Under the pieces are notes generated by a model. It was not told the origin of the DNA. It made no database searches and worked only from the letters and a program-made list of their open reading frames with translations. A stretch of DNA of 64,000 nt from JAVBPE01 sp031549865. Lineage in GTDB: Bacteria > Bacillota_I > Bacilli_A > Acholeplasmatales > Anaeroplasmataceae. The position numbers were made by a program, and so were the translations under genes. The stretch lies in assembly GCA_031549865.1 (NCBI GenBank), contig JAVBPE010000003.1:1-64000 (forward strand). The letters are read 5' to 3'. Each line of letters opens with the position of its first letter. Position 1 is the stretch's first letter. Below are positions 1-8,005 of the stretch, in pieces.

Positions 1-129
1 CTAGCTAGGTGATATATTTTTATTTTATTTCTTTTTTATTAAAATTAAAGGTTGAATTTCGCTATTGACTTTTCCTTGTTTTTGTAGTACGCATTAAAAA
101 AACCAGCTTCCTGGCTTAATTATTTTTGT

Positions 130-429
130 TCATTTTAATAATTTTTTGTATTTTTCATTTCGTTTTATTACTTCTATTGTTGTTTCTTCCAAATTCTTAA
201 TTATTTTTTTTATACTTGATTCACTCATGCCTATTGCTTCAGATAACTCTTCATATGTAACGTTATCATTATCACAATATACTAATTCAAAGATTTTTAC
301 CATATGATATGTTTTATACTCACAATCTTTAAAAAAGCAATAGTTCTTAGTTTCTGCTAATAGTAGCATTACAACTGATTCATCTTCTCCTTTTCTTTTT
401 TTTAATAAACTCAAACAATCTTTTTTCAT
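130..429 (-). CDS. small HTH (sigma region 4-like) DNA-binding protein
   Basis: A 99-residue protein with no named family that I recognise. Its C-terminal half reads as a winged or sigma-region-4-like helix-turn-helix: a phrase with VTYEELSEAIGMSESSIKKIIKNL, where a first helix, a turn at GMSES and a basic recognition helix can be seen. I start it at the ATG at 427-429 because GGAAGAGG lies six to seven bases upstream. The open frame continues further upstream, but the added residues are hydrophobic and have no ribosome binding site. It stands alone upstream of nothing obvious in the window, so the target is unknown. DNA binding is inferred from the HTH only. Confidence 0.55.
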   Translation of the reverse strand: MKKDCLSLLKKRKGEDESVVMLLLAETKNYCFFKDCEYKTYHMVKIFELVYCDNDNVTYEELSEAIGMSESSIKKIIKNLEETTIEVIKRNEKYKKLLK

Positions 430-601
430 ACCAATTCCTCTTCCAATATTTTTGAAAGCACTTGCTATTTTGAAAATATGAAAAAAAATTAAAAATAATA
501 TGAAATTTCCCCATCCCAAATATTATAGAAAATGCCTTTATCAAATTCTATCATTAATAATCTTTTTTGTCGATTTTTGTATAAAAAAGGGTTTGTAGCA
601 T

Positions 602-641
602 AAAAAAAACGATATATTTTGATATGATACATCGTTTTTTT
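602..641. terminator. bidirectional rho-independent terminator
   Basis: A perfect 11-base arm (A-run plus ACGAT) pairs with ATCGT plus a T-run, with a 17-base loop. It lies 10 bases beyond the PPDK stop codon and can end minus-strand PPDK transcripts. The symmetric A and T runs would also work on the plus strand. Confidence 0.75.
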
Positions 642-650
642 ATTGATTTA

Positions 651-3278
651 TTATTTGTTTTTTAATTTAATTGCGGCTTGAGCAGCAGCTAATCTTGCGA
701 TTGGTACTCTATATGGAGAACATGATACATAATCAAGTCCTAAACCATTAACAAATTCAATACTTGAAGGATCTCCTCCATGTTCGCCACAAATACCTAA
801 ATGAATATTTGGACGTGACATTCTTCCTAATTTAATAGCCATTTCAATTAATTTACCAACTCCATGAGTATCAAGTCTTTGGAATGGATCACTATCATAA
901 ATATTATTTTTATAATAAGCATCTAAGAATTTTGCTGCATCATCTCTTGATAAACCAAAGCTCATTTGAGTTAAGTCATTTGTTCCAAAGCTGAAGAATT
1001 CTGCTTCTTTAGCTATTTCATCAGCTAAAACAGCAGCTCTTGGAATTTCAATCATTGTCCCAATTTTATAAGCAATATGGTATTCTTGTTCTTTGAATAC
1101 TTTCAATATTTCTTCATCACATATTTTTTTAACAAAACTAAATTCTTTTAATTCGCCAACTAAAGGAATCATTATTTCAGGAATAATATTGCAATTTAAT
1201 TTTTTGTTTACAATAATGGCAGCTTCAATAATTGCACGAGCTTGCATACGGGCAATTTCAGGATACGTTACGCATAAACGACAACCACGGTGACCCATCA
1301 TTGGATTAACTTCTTCTAAATTCAAACATTGATTTTTAATATCTTCTAAAGATATATTCATTTCTTGACTTAAAATTTTAAAGTCTTTTTCTTCTTTTGG
1401 TAAGAATTCATGAAGTGGAGGATCAATTAGACGAATTGTAACCGGTAGCCCCTTCATTACTTCATATATTTGTATATAATCTAATCTTTGAAATTCTAAG
1501 AGTTCACTTAATGCTTTAACTCTTTCTTCTTCATTTCGAGATAAAATCATCTTGCGCATTGGAAGTAATCTATTTTCATTAAAAAACATATGTTCACTAC
1601 GGCATAAGCCTATACCTTGAGCTCCAAAATCATAAGCAATCATAACGTCTTTTACTGTGTCAGCATTAGTTCTGATTTCCATAGTTCTTTGTTCATCAGC
1701 CCATGACATTATTTTTGAGAAGTTACCTTCAATTTTAGCGGGATTAGTTTTAACAAAGCCCAAATAGAATTTACCAGTTGTACCATCTAAAGAAATATAG
1801 TCGCCTTCCTTAATTGTGTAACCTTTAATAGTCATTACTTTTGTTTCTTCATTAATTTCTAAGTCCTTACATCCACTTATGCAGCAAGTCCCCATACCTC
1901 TTGCAACTACTGCCGCATGGGAAGTCATTCCACCATTAACAGTTAGGATACCTTCAGATATATGCATTCCTTCAATATCTTCAGGAGAAGTTTCATGACG
2001 AACTAAAATTACTTTTTCACCACGTTTATGAGCATCTTTAGCATCTTTAGCATTAAAATAAACTCTACCAGTTCCAGCACCAGGTGATGCAGGTAAGGCA
2101 CATCCTAATAAAACTGCTTCATTAAGAGCTACCTCATCAAAATTTGGATGTAATAATTGATCTAAAGATTTAGCTTCAACTCTTAAAATAGCTTCTTCTT
2201 TTGTAATCATTCCTTCTTCTACCATATCACAGGCAATTTCTAAAGCAGCCTTAGCAGTTCTTTTTCCATTTCTAGTTTGAAGGAAATAAAGTTTACCACT
2301 TTCAATTGTAAATTCCATATCTTGCATATCACGATAATGATTTTCTAAGATATTTGATAAACGGATAAATTCTTTATAGCAATCCGGCAGGTCTTGTTCC
2401 ATCGCAGTGATACGTGATGGTGTACGAATACCAGCAACAACATCTTCACCTTGAGCATTTATTAAATACTCACCATATAATTCTTTTTTACCAGTTGCTG
2501 GATTTCTAGTAAATGCAACCCCAGTACCTGAAGTATTTCCCATATTACCAAATACCATAGCTTGAATGTTAACAGCAGTTCCCCATTCAGACGGTATATC
2601 ATTTAATCGGCGGTAAAATATTGCACGATCATTATTCCATGATCTAAATACTGCTTCTATCGCAAATAATAATTGTTCTTTTGGATTTTGCGGAAAACTA
2701 GATTTAATATTTTCTAAATATAATTTTTTAAATTCTTTTACTACTTCTACTAAATCTAATTCTGTTAATTCAGAATCAAATTCATAGCCTTTTTCTTTTT
2801 TTATTTTAGATAAAACATGTTCAAATTTTGACTTTTCTAAACCCATTACTACATCTGAAAACATTTGAATAAAACGACGATATGAATCGTACGCAAATCT
2901 TCTATTCCCACTTTTTTTTGCAATACCTTCAACTGCAATATCATTTAATCCTAAATTTAAAACAGTATCCATCATTCCAGGCATTGATGCCCTAGCACCA
3001 CTTCTAACTGATACTAATAAAGGATTTTCGTTATCACCAAATTTTTTATTTTGATATTCTTCTATTTTTTTAAGCGCATCAAAAACTTGTGTAATTATTT
3101 CTTCTCTTATTTGATTATCATATTTAAAATAATCCATGCACGCTTCTGTACTAATCGTAAAACCATGGGGTATAGGCAATCCAAGGTGAGTCATTTCAGC
3201 TAAATTAGCTCCTTTACCTCCCAGTAAATTGCGCATTGAAGCTCTTCCCTCTTCAAATAAATAAACCCATTTCATCAT
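651..3278 (-). CDS. ppdK: pyruvate, phosphate dikinase
   Basis: PPDK interconverts pyruvate, ATP and phosphate with PEP, AMP and pyrophosphate in the cytoplasm; in fermentative Firmicutes it often works glycolytically. The 875 residues match the usual length of about 875. An N-terminal ATP-grasp nucleotide-binding half (GGKGANLAEM near residue 20) is followed by the phosphohistidine swivel domain with GGMTSHAAVVARG, where the catalytic His is residue 454. The C-terminal PEP-utilising barrel carries GICGEHGGD with the catalytic Cys at 830. The start is the first of two ATGs, 3276-3278, nine bases after AAAGGAG; an open frame upstream of it lacks a ribosome site. No PPDK regulatory protein (DUF299) is nearby. 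It is a single-gene unit with its own promoter and terminator. Confidence 0.97.
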   Translation of the reverse strand: MMKWVYLFEEGRASMRNLLGGKGANLAEMTHLGLPIPHGFTISTEACMDYFKYDNQIREEIITQVFDALKKIEEYQNKKFGDNENPLLVSVRSGARASMPGMMDTVLNLGLNDIAVEGIAKKSGNRRFAYDSYRRFIQMFSDVVMGLEKSKFEHVLSKIKKEKGYEFDSELTELDLVEVVKEFKKLYLENIKSSFPQNPKEQLLFAIEAVFRSWNNDRAIFYRRLNDIPSEWGTAVNIQAMVFGNMGNTSGTGVAFTRNPATGKKELYGEYLINAQGEDVVAGIRTPSRITAMEQDLPDCYKEFIRLSNILENHYRDMQDMEFTIESGKLYFLQTRNGKRTAKAALEIACDMVEEGMITKEEAILRVEAKSLDQLLHPNFDEVALNEAVLLGCALPASPGAGTGRVYFNAKDAKDAHKRGEKVILVRHETSPEDIEGMHISEGILTVNGGMTSHAAVVARGMGTCCISGCKDLEINEETKVMTIKGYTIKEGDYISLDGTTGKFYLGFVKTNPAKIEGNFSKIMSWADEQRTMEIRTNADTVKDVMIAYDFGAQGIGLCRSEHMFFNENRLLPMRKMILSRNEEERVKALSELLEFQRLDYIQIYEVMKGLPVTIRLIDPPLHEFLPKEEKDFKILSQEMNISLEDIKNQCLNLEEVNPMMGHRGCRLCVTYPEIARMQARAIIEAAIIVNKKLNCNIIPEIMIPLVGELKEFSFVKKICDEEILKVFKEQEYHIAYKIGTMIEIPRAAVLADEIAKEAEFFSFGTNDLTQMSFGLSRDDAAKFLDAYYKNNIYDSDPFQRLDTHGVGKLIEMAIKLGRMSRPNIHLGICGEHGGDPSSIEFVNGLGLDYVSCSPYRVPIARLAAAQAAIKLKNK

Positions 3279-3326
3279 ATAAACTAACTCCTTTAGCGAA
3301 ACTAATCGCGTCAAATAATGTATAAT

Positions 3327-3355
3327 ATTATATTTCATTTTATATATTTTTTCAA
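3327..3355 (-). promoter_or_regulatory. sigma-A promoter of ppdK
   Basis: On the minus strand TTGAAA (3350-3355) is followed after exactly 17 bases by TATAAT (3327-3332), about 50 bases before the PPDK start. Upstream, at 3392-3400 and 3409-3417, the nonamer TTTAACACT occurs twice as a direct repeat, 17 bases from start to start. It could bind a regulator of either divergent gene. Confidence 0.75.
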
Positions 3356-3428
3356 TAAAAAAGCAAATAAACAATAAAAAATTCACACAAATTTAACACT
3401 TTGCATATTTTAACACTAGGTGAAAATA

Positions 3429-4190
3429 ATGATTTTTATTGACATTGAAAATTTAGCGTCTAAACAAAGCCATGAGGGGTTAAATAAAACACATAATTTA
3501 ATTAATTCTTTATTATGTTATGAGTTCATTAGATTAAATAGTTTAGATATCAAAACAGAATTCAAAACAGTTAATTCTTTAAAGTTAAATCAAGAAGATA
3601 TTGTATTATCTAATATGATTACAAATGATTCTTTAAACATTTTAATTAAAGCAAATAATAAAATTAATCTTCTTTTTAATCTTAATACCGAAGAATTAAA
3701 AAATTATTTAAATAGTTTGAAATATTTTTTAATTAATGATTTTAATATTGTACTTTCTAAAAATAATTTAAACATTTTTGTTACTTATAAATATGAATCG
3801 AAAAATTTAAGAATGCATTTGAATGATATAATAGCTGAACAAATAATTAAAATGCTTTGTATATATTTAGAAAAGAATTATACTTCTGATACATTTGATT
3901 CTATATTTACTTATAAATATAAAAATGAAGAAGATTATTCAAGAATAATTACATTATTAGATATTCCTTATAAAAAACTCAAATGTCATAATTTCATTCC
4001 CGCAAAAGTTAAATATGAAGACTATATTAAAATACCTTTATTTTCTAAAATTAAATATTATAAAATAAAAGATGGTGATTCCTTATTTAAAGTTAGTTTA
4101 AAAACAAAATGTTCATTAAAGAAATTAAAATTATTAAATGATATAAAAAGTGAAAAGATTAAAGTCGGGGAAATATTATTATATATTTAA
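3429..4190 (+). CDS. LysM-domain protein of unknown function
   Basis: A 253-residue protein whose last 45 residues form a LysM module: YYKIKDGDSLFKVSLKTKCS, then a LKKLKLLNDIKS stretch and a final KVGEILLYI. LysM binds peptidoglycan or spore-coat glycan. The first 205 residues are not recognised; they start MIFIDIENLASKQ, which loosely recalls both NYN-nuclease and amidase N-termini, but I cannot confirm either. There is no signal peptide. The start is ATG 3429, six bases after AGGTG; an in-frame GTG at 3420 has no ribosome site. The stop lies 23 bases before the YlbJ-like gene, so the two are probably cotranscribed. This hints at a spore-envelope role, by inference. Confidence 0.6.
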   Translation: MIFIDIENLASKQSHEGLNKTHNLINSLLCYEFIRLNSLDIKTEFKTVNSLKLNQEDIVLSNMITNDSLNILIKANNKINLLFNLNTEELKNYLNSLKYFLINDFNIVLSKNNLNIFVTYKYESKNLRMHLNDIIAEQIIKMLCIYLEKNYTSDTFDSIFTYKYKNEEDYSRIITLLDIPYKKLKCHNFIPAKVKYEDYIKIPLFSKIKYYKIKDGDSLFKVSLKTKCSLKKLKLLNDIKSEKIKVGEILLYI

Positions 4191-4213
4191 GCATATAATT
4201 TTTTGGTGATTAT

Positions 4214-5218
4214 ATGCTTATTCTTTTATTAATTCTTTTTATATTAACAATTATAAATAAAGATAGTGTTATTGCCTCATCACTTGATTCATTAAAATTG
4301 TGGACTACTGTTTTATTCCCATCAATGTTTTTCCCTTTTGTTTTAAGCGATTTGATTAAAAATAATTTAAATAATAAAGTTATTAAAAAAATTCTAAAAA
4401 TTTTACAAAAAGTTTTCAATTTAAAATTTTTAGAATCCGGAGCTATTATTTTATTATCACTTTTTTGTGGTAATCCAGGCAGTGCGAAATTAATAAATGA
4501 ATATTTAGAAGATAAAAAAATAGATTTAGAAGAAGCAAATATTTTAATTACTTTTACCTCTTTTATGAGTCCTTTTTATTTAATAACCATTAGTAGTATA
4601 TTGCTTCAAAATAGTTATTTGATATCCTTAATTCTGAGTCATTATTTAAGCATGATTTTATATGGATTTATAATAACAAGAAAATATAATAAAGAACGTA
4701 TTAGAATCAATAATTTTGACCAAATCAAAACTCCAATTTTCAAAGTATTTTCTAATAGTATAGATAAAAATATTGTTGTATTATTTAAAATTTTAGGAGT
4801 AATTGTCACATTTAACGCAATAATTTCTTTAATAATGCCTTATTTTGGCGAAACAAGTATTTATTTTAATTTATTACTTGAGATTTTAACAGGTTTAAAT
4901 AAATTAACTACCTTGCCAATAGACGCCATAAAAAAAGGCCTTATAGCGGCCTTTGTATTAGGATTCAATGGATTTAGTATTCATCTTCAAATTAAACAAA
5001 TCTATCCAAATTTAGAATATAAAAAATTCATAATATCAAAGTTATTAATAGGAATACTTTCTTGTCTAATATTTTATATCTTAACTTTTGTTGATTCAAT
5101 AACTATTAATAGTTTTAATAATCAATATATCCTTTTAGTTTTACTTATCATTTTTTTTGTCATTTATTTCTTTATTCTTATTTTTTCCAAAAAAGGAAAG
5201 AAAGAAAATCATCGATAA
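4214..5218 (+). CDS. YlbJ-like sporulation integral membrane protein
   Basis: A 334-residue polytopic membrane protein with about eight hydrophobic segments. It carries the hallmarks of the YlbJ/SpoIVV family: an N-terminal LKLWTTVLFPSMFPF-like phrase, then GNPGSAKLINEY at about residue 90, which corresponds to the small-residue G-P-x-G-A/S-K motif of this nucleoside-recognition-domain family. In Bacillus, YlbJ (SpoVV) takes part in dipicolinic acid transport into the forespore. GGTGAT four bases upstream supports the ATG at 4214. Its presence suggests a sporulating or recently sporulating ancestor, although no other spore gene is in the window. The 3' end overlaps the convergent gene at 5141-5422 by 78 bases. 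Confidence 0.7.
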   Translation: MLILLLILFILTIINKDSVIASSLDSLKLWTTVLFPSMFFPFVLSDLIKNNLNNKVIKKILKILQKVFNLKFLESGAIILLSLFCGNPGSAKLINEYLEDKKIDLEEANILITFTSFMSPFYLITISSILLQNSYLISLILSHYLSMILYGFIITRKYNKERIRINNFDQIKTPIFKVFSNSIDKNIVVLFKILGVIVTFNAIISLIMPYFGETSIYFNLLLEILTGLNKLTTLPIDAIKKGLIAAFVLGFNGFSIHLQIKQIYPNLEYKKFIISKLLIGILSCLIFYILTFVDSITINSFNNQYILLVLLIIFFVIYFFILIFSKKGKKENHR

Positions 5219-5422
5219 TGCTATTACTGCCATTATTATTACAACATATAATTCATGAGATGGATTTATAAAGTAATAAATACCTAAACCGATTAACAAT
5301 AAGGCGTGAATAGTTATTACTATTGTATATGTTAATTTTTTATTTGACTCTTTTTTTTGAAACATAAAAACATTTATTAATAATATAAAACCTAGAATAA
5401 TACTTACAATTGCATAAAACAT
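5141..5422 (-). CDS. small three-helix membrane protein
   Basis: A 93-residue protein consisting of three hydrophobic helices (about residues 1-20, 30-53 and 57-78) and a short, very lysine-rich cytoplasmic tail ending KEINDKKNDK. No family is recognised. The start ATG is backed by AGGTGA three bases upstream. It lies seven bases downstream of rfbC on the same strand, so it is probably cotranscribed with it. Its last 78 bases overlap the opposite-strand end of the YlbJ-like gene. Confidence 0.6.
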   Translation of the reverse strand: MFYAIVSIILGFILLINVFMFQKKESNKKLTYTIVITIHALLLIGLGIYYFINPSHELYVVIIMAVIALSMIFFLSFFGKNKNKEINDKKNDK

Positions 5423-5429
5423 ATTTCAC

Positions 5430-5975
5430 CTATAAACTTGCTTCAACATCTTTAAGCATTGGAGCTGTTTTGTCTTTCTCAGATAAAATTGGGTGATCAA
5501 TCCCCCAGTTAATACCTATTTCTTTATCTTGCCAATTAACGTGAAAACGATATTTAGGGTTATATGGAACATCAACTTTATATTGCATTTCGACGTGTTC
5601 TGTTACAGTTTTATAGCCATGTAAAAAACCTTTTGGAACGTATACTTCTTTTTTATTTCCACTTGATAATTCTACACAAAACCATTTTTTATATGTTGGT
5701 GAATCTTTTCTTACGTCAACAGCATAAAAAATTACAGTTCCACGTGTTACTCTAAATAATCTAGTTTGTCCAAATGGTTCAAGTTGACCATGAAGTCCTC
5801 TTATTGTTCCTGCTTGAGCACTATATGAATGATTATCTTGTACAAATACTGTATCTATCCCTTTTTCTTGTAATGTTGTAAGTGAATATGTTTCCATAAA
5901 CCAGCCACGATTATCACCAATTTGCTGAGGTTGAATGACATATAATCCTTCAAAATTTGTCTTTAAAACTTGCAT
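5430..5975 (-). CDS. rfbC: dTDP-4-dehydrorhamnose 3,5-epimerase
   Basis: RfbC/RmlC epimerises dTDP-4-keto-6-deoxyglucose at C3 and C5, the third step of dTDP-L-rhamnose synthesis for surface polysaccharide. The 181 residues form the typical single cupin: DNRGWFMETY at the start, the TIRGLHGQ strand with the catalytic His, and the VPKGFLHGY strand. Two positions deviate from the common RGLHFQ and GFAHGF motifs, but the histidines are kept. GAAGG six bases upstream fixes the start. It is an orphan: rfbA, rfbB and rfbD are not adjacent, so the rest of the pathway must lie elsewhere. Confidence 0.9.
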   Translation of the reverse strand: MQVLKTNFEGLYVIQPQQIGDNRGWFMETYSLTTLQEKGIDTVFVQDNHSYSAQAGTIRGLHGQLEPFGQTRLFRVTRGTVIFYAVDVRKDSPTYKKWFCVELSSGNKKEVYVPKGFLHGYKTVTEHVEMQYKVDVPYNPKYRFHVNWQDKEIGINWGIDHPILSEKDKTAPMLKDVEASL

Positions 5976-6069
5976 GATATACCTTCTTTCGTATATGACT
6001 AAGTATTATAATCAATTATATCATACTTTTTTTATCATTACTATATATTAAAAAGCATTAGTATAAATA

Positions 6070-6098
6070 AAAAAATCACTTTAAAAGTGATATTTTTT
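6070..6098 (-). terminator. terminator after tRNA-Asn
   Basis: The hairpin ATCACTT-TTAA-AAGTGAT at 6075-6092 is flanked by A and T runs, 15 bases beyond the tRNA 3' end on the minus strand. Confidence 0.7.
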
Positions 6099-6105
6099 CT
6101 TTAAA

Positions 6106-6182
6106 TGGCGCCCACACTAGGACTTGAACCTAGGACCCCTTGATTAACAGTCAAGTGCTCTAACCAACTGAGCTATGTAGGC
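6106..6182 (-). tRNA. tRNA-Asn (GTT)
   Basis: Read on the minus strand, the gene folds as a full cloverleaf. The acceptor GCCTACA pairs with TGTGGGC. The D arm is TAGCTCAGTTGGTTAGAGC, the anticodon arm is CTTGACTGTTAATCAAG with anticodon GTT, and the T arm is CTAGGTTCAAGTCCTAG. The discriminator is G, as expected for Asn, and CCA is encoded at 6106-6108. No integrase or repeated 3' end is visible beside it. Confidence 0.96.
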
Positions 6183-6292
6183 ATTTCTTTTATTATTCTA
6201 ACATGATAAATTTATTATTTCAAGAACTTTTAGTCTATCTTTTTAAAAAATAATTTAGTTCGTTTTTTTATATTAATTTTATAAATAAATAT

Positions 6293-6321
6293 TTGAAATT
6301 TTTAAGAAAAGAGTGTATAAT
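6293..6321 (+). promoter_or_regulatory. sigma-A promoter of ilvE
   Basis: TTGAAA (6293-6298), a 17-base spacer and a perfect TATAAT (6316-6321) stand 30 bases before the ilvE start. No T-box or leucine-type leader fits in the short 5' untranslated region. Confidence 0.8.
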
Positions 6322-6350
6322 ATTAAAATTAAATACTAGGAGGTATTATT

Positions 6351-7418
6351 ATGGAAATAACATTAAATAAAAGTCAAAATTTAAAAGAAAAACCACAATC
6401 AAGCTCATTAGGATTCGGTAAATATTTTACTGACCATATGTTTGTTTGTGATTATATAGTCAATGAAGGAATTAAAAATGCTATGATCGTACCTTATGGA
6501 CCAATATCTTTAGACCCATCTGCAATGGTACTTCATTATGCTCAAGAAACTTTTGAAGGTTTAAAAGCTTATTTAACAAAAGAAGGAAAAATATTATTAT
6601 TCCGTCCTGAAATGAATGCTAAAAGATTCCAAAATTCTAATGCGCGTTTATGTATGCCTAAAATTGAAATTGAAGATTTCATAAAAGCTATTGAAGAAGT
6701 TATTAAAGTTGATCATTCTTGGATTCCAACTGAGAAAGGAACTTCATTATATATACGTCCATTTATGTTTGGATATGATTACAAATTAGGTGTTCATGCT
6801 GCTTCTAAATATAAATTTATGGTTTTATTATCACCAGTTGGTTCATATTATCCAAATGGATTACAACCTGTAAATATCTTAATTGAAAATGAATTAGTAC
6901 GTGCTGTTAAAGGTGGTACTGGGGAAGCAAAATGTGGTGGTAACTATGCTGCATCAATATTAGCTCAAGAAAAAGCTGAAAAATTAGGATTTAATCAAGT
7001 ATTATGGTTAGATGGTGTACAACGTAAATATATCGAAGAAGTTGGAACAATGAACGTTATGTTCTTAATTAACAATGAAATTATTACTTCTCCACTTGAT
7101 GGTTCTGTATTACCTGGAGTTACTCGCGATTCAATGATCACAATTCTAAAAGACTTAGGTTACAAAGTAAATGAAAGACAATTAAGTGTTGATGAATTAA
7201 TGGCTGCTGCCCATGATGGAACATTACAAGAAGCTTTTGGTACAGGTACTGCTGCAGTTATATCTCCAATTGGAAAATTAAGATATAAAGATGACGAAGT
7301 TGTTATTAATAATGGTAAAATAGGAACTTTATCTCAAAAATTATATGATACTTTAACAGGTATTCAAAATGGTATTTTAGAAGATAAATTTAATTGGACA
7401 AGAGAAATTAAATTATAA
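6351..7418 (+). CDS. ilvE: branched-chain amino acid aminotransferase
   Basis: A class IV PLP aminotransferase that exchanges amino groups between glutamate and the branched-chain 2-oxo acids, in either synthesis or catabolism of Leu, Ile and Val. The 355 residues match the long bacterial BCAT type. Visible marks are HYAQETFEGLKAY, FRPEMNAKRF, YIRPFMFG, the lysine-bearing segment GGTGEAKCGGNYAAS (Schiff-base Lys about residue 198) and the C-terminal LPGVTRDS and EAFGTGTAAVISP. AGGAGG sits seven to eight bases before ATG. It is a monocistronic unit between its own promoter and terminator. No ilv biosynthetic genes accompany it. Confidence 0.96.
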   Translation: MEITLNKSQNLKEKPQSSSLGFGKYFTDHMFVCDYIVNEGIKNAMIVPYGPISLDPSAMVLHYAQETFEGLKAYLTKEGKILLFRPEMNAKRFQNSNARLCMPKIEIEDFIKAIEEVIKVDHSWIPTEKGTSLYIRPFMFGYDYKLGVHAASKYKFMVLLSPVGSYYPNGLQPVNILIENELVRAVKGGTGEAKCGGNYAASILAQEKAEKLGFNQVLWLDGVQRKYIEEVGTMNVMFLINNEIITSPLDGSVLPGVTRDSMITILKDLGYKVNERQLSVDELMAAAHDGTLQEAFGTGTAAVISPIGKLRYKDDEVVINNGKIGTLSQKLYDTLTGIQNGILEDKFNWTREIKL

Positions 7419-7419
7419 T

Positions 7420-7449
7420 AAAACGGCTCAAATTAGAGCCGTTTTATTT
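7420..7449 (+). terminator. terminator of ilvE
   Basis: The stem AAACGGCTC (7421-7429) pairs with GAGCCGTTT (7436-7444) across a six-base loop and is followed by a T-rich tract. It starts two bases after the ilvE stop codon. Confidence 0.9.
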
Positions 7450-7931
7450 TAGTTGCTTTTGGAAAATAGGATTGAAAAAAATAATATTGATATAGAAAAA
7501 CTTAATATTAATAAAAAAAATTCTTTTATAATTATTTGTTCATAATCATGTTTTTTTTCTCCAGCCATTACAACTTCTATTTTTTCGTTTTTGATTAAAA
7601 TATCTTTAATTTCAATATTCGATTCCTTACTATAATAAACTGTTATAGATGAATCATTTGTTAGATAATTGTTTTTTATTTGCGCATTTAAATTATAATT
7701 ATTATAAATGTATTCTTGAATGCTTATTGCATCTTCATTTTTACTTCTTAAATCGATATTGTCTTTATAAATATAATTTATTTCTTCTTTTATTAATACT
7801 TTTGAATTTGATATTAATAATATTGTAAAAATACTAAATGAAATTAAAACAATTGTTAAGGCTTTTTTATAATTCCTTAAATAAAAAATAATAAAATCAA
7901 AAAAACAAAAATTCGCTCCCCTTTTTTTCAT
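7449..7931 (-). CDS. two-helix membrane protein, unknown
   Basis: A 160-residue protein with one hydrophobic helix near residues 22-42, a polar central region of about 90 residues and a second helix at about 130-155 close to the C-terminus. The helix-loop-helix layout with a long external loop recalls Wzz-type chain-length regulators or small YveK-like capsule proteins, but no conserved motif proves that. The start is ATG 7929-7931, with GGGGGAG three bases upstream; the GTG four codons earlier overlaps that site. It stands alone between ilvE and DUF1846. Confidence 0.5.
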   Translation of the reverse strand: MKKRGANFCFFDFIIFYLRNYKKALTIVLISFSIFTILLISNSKVLIKEEINYIYKDNIDLRSKNEDAISIQEYIYNNYNLNAQIKNNYLTNDSSITVYYSKESNIEIKDILIKNEKIEVVMAGEKKHDYEQIIIKEFFLLILSFSISILFFSILFSKSN

Positions 7932-7980
7932 AATCTCCCCCACTAATATTATGACATAATCATAATAATTATTTTGTCAA

Positions 7981-8005
7981 AAAAAATATCACAATTAAGT
8001 GATAT
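7981..8005 (-). terminator. terminator of the DUF1846 gene
   Basis: On the minus strand the hairpin ATATCAC-loop-GTGATAT (7986-8005 region) ends in a run of eight Ts, immediately after the stop codon of the DUF1846 gene. Confidence 0.75.

Noticed and set aside
1093..1293. Plus-strand open frame within PPDK
   Set aside because: It is fully inside the PPDK gene in the opposite direction and lacks a ribosome site and any protein pattern.
4210..4419. Minus-strand open frame opposite the YlbJ-like gene
   Set aside because: It is a shadow in the antisense direction, without ribosome site or conserved pattern.
6106..6182. tRNA-Asn as the attachment site of the accessory region
   Set aside because: The accessory region starts more than 20 kb away, and I see no integrase and no repeat of the tRNA 3' end.
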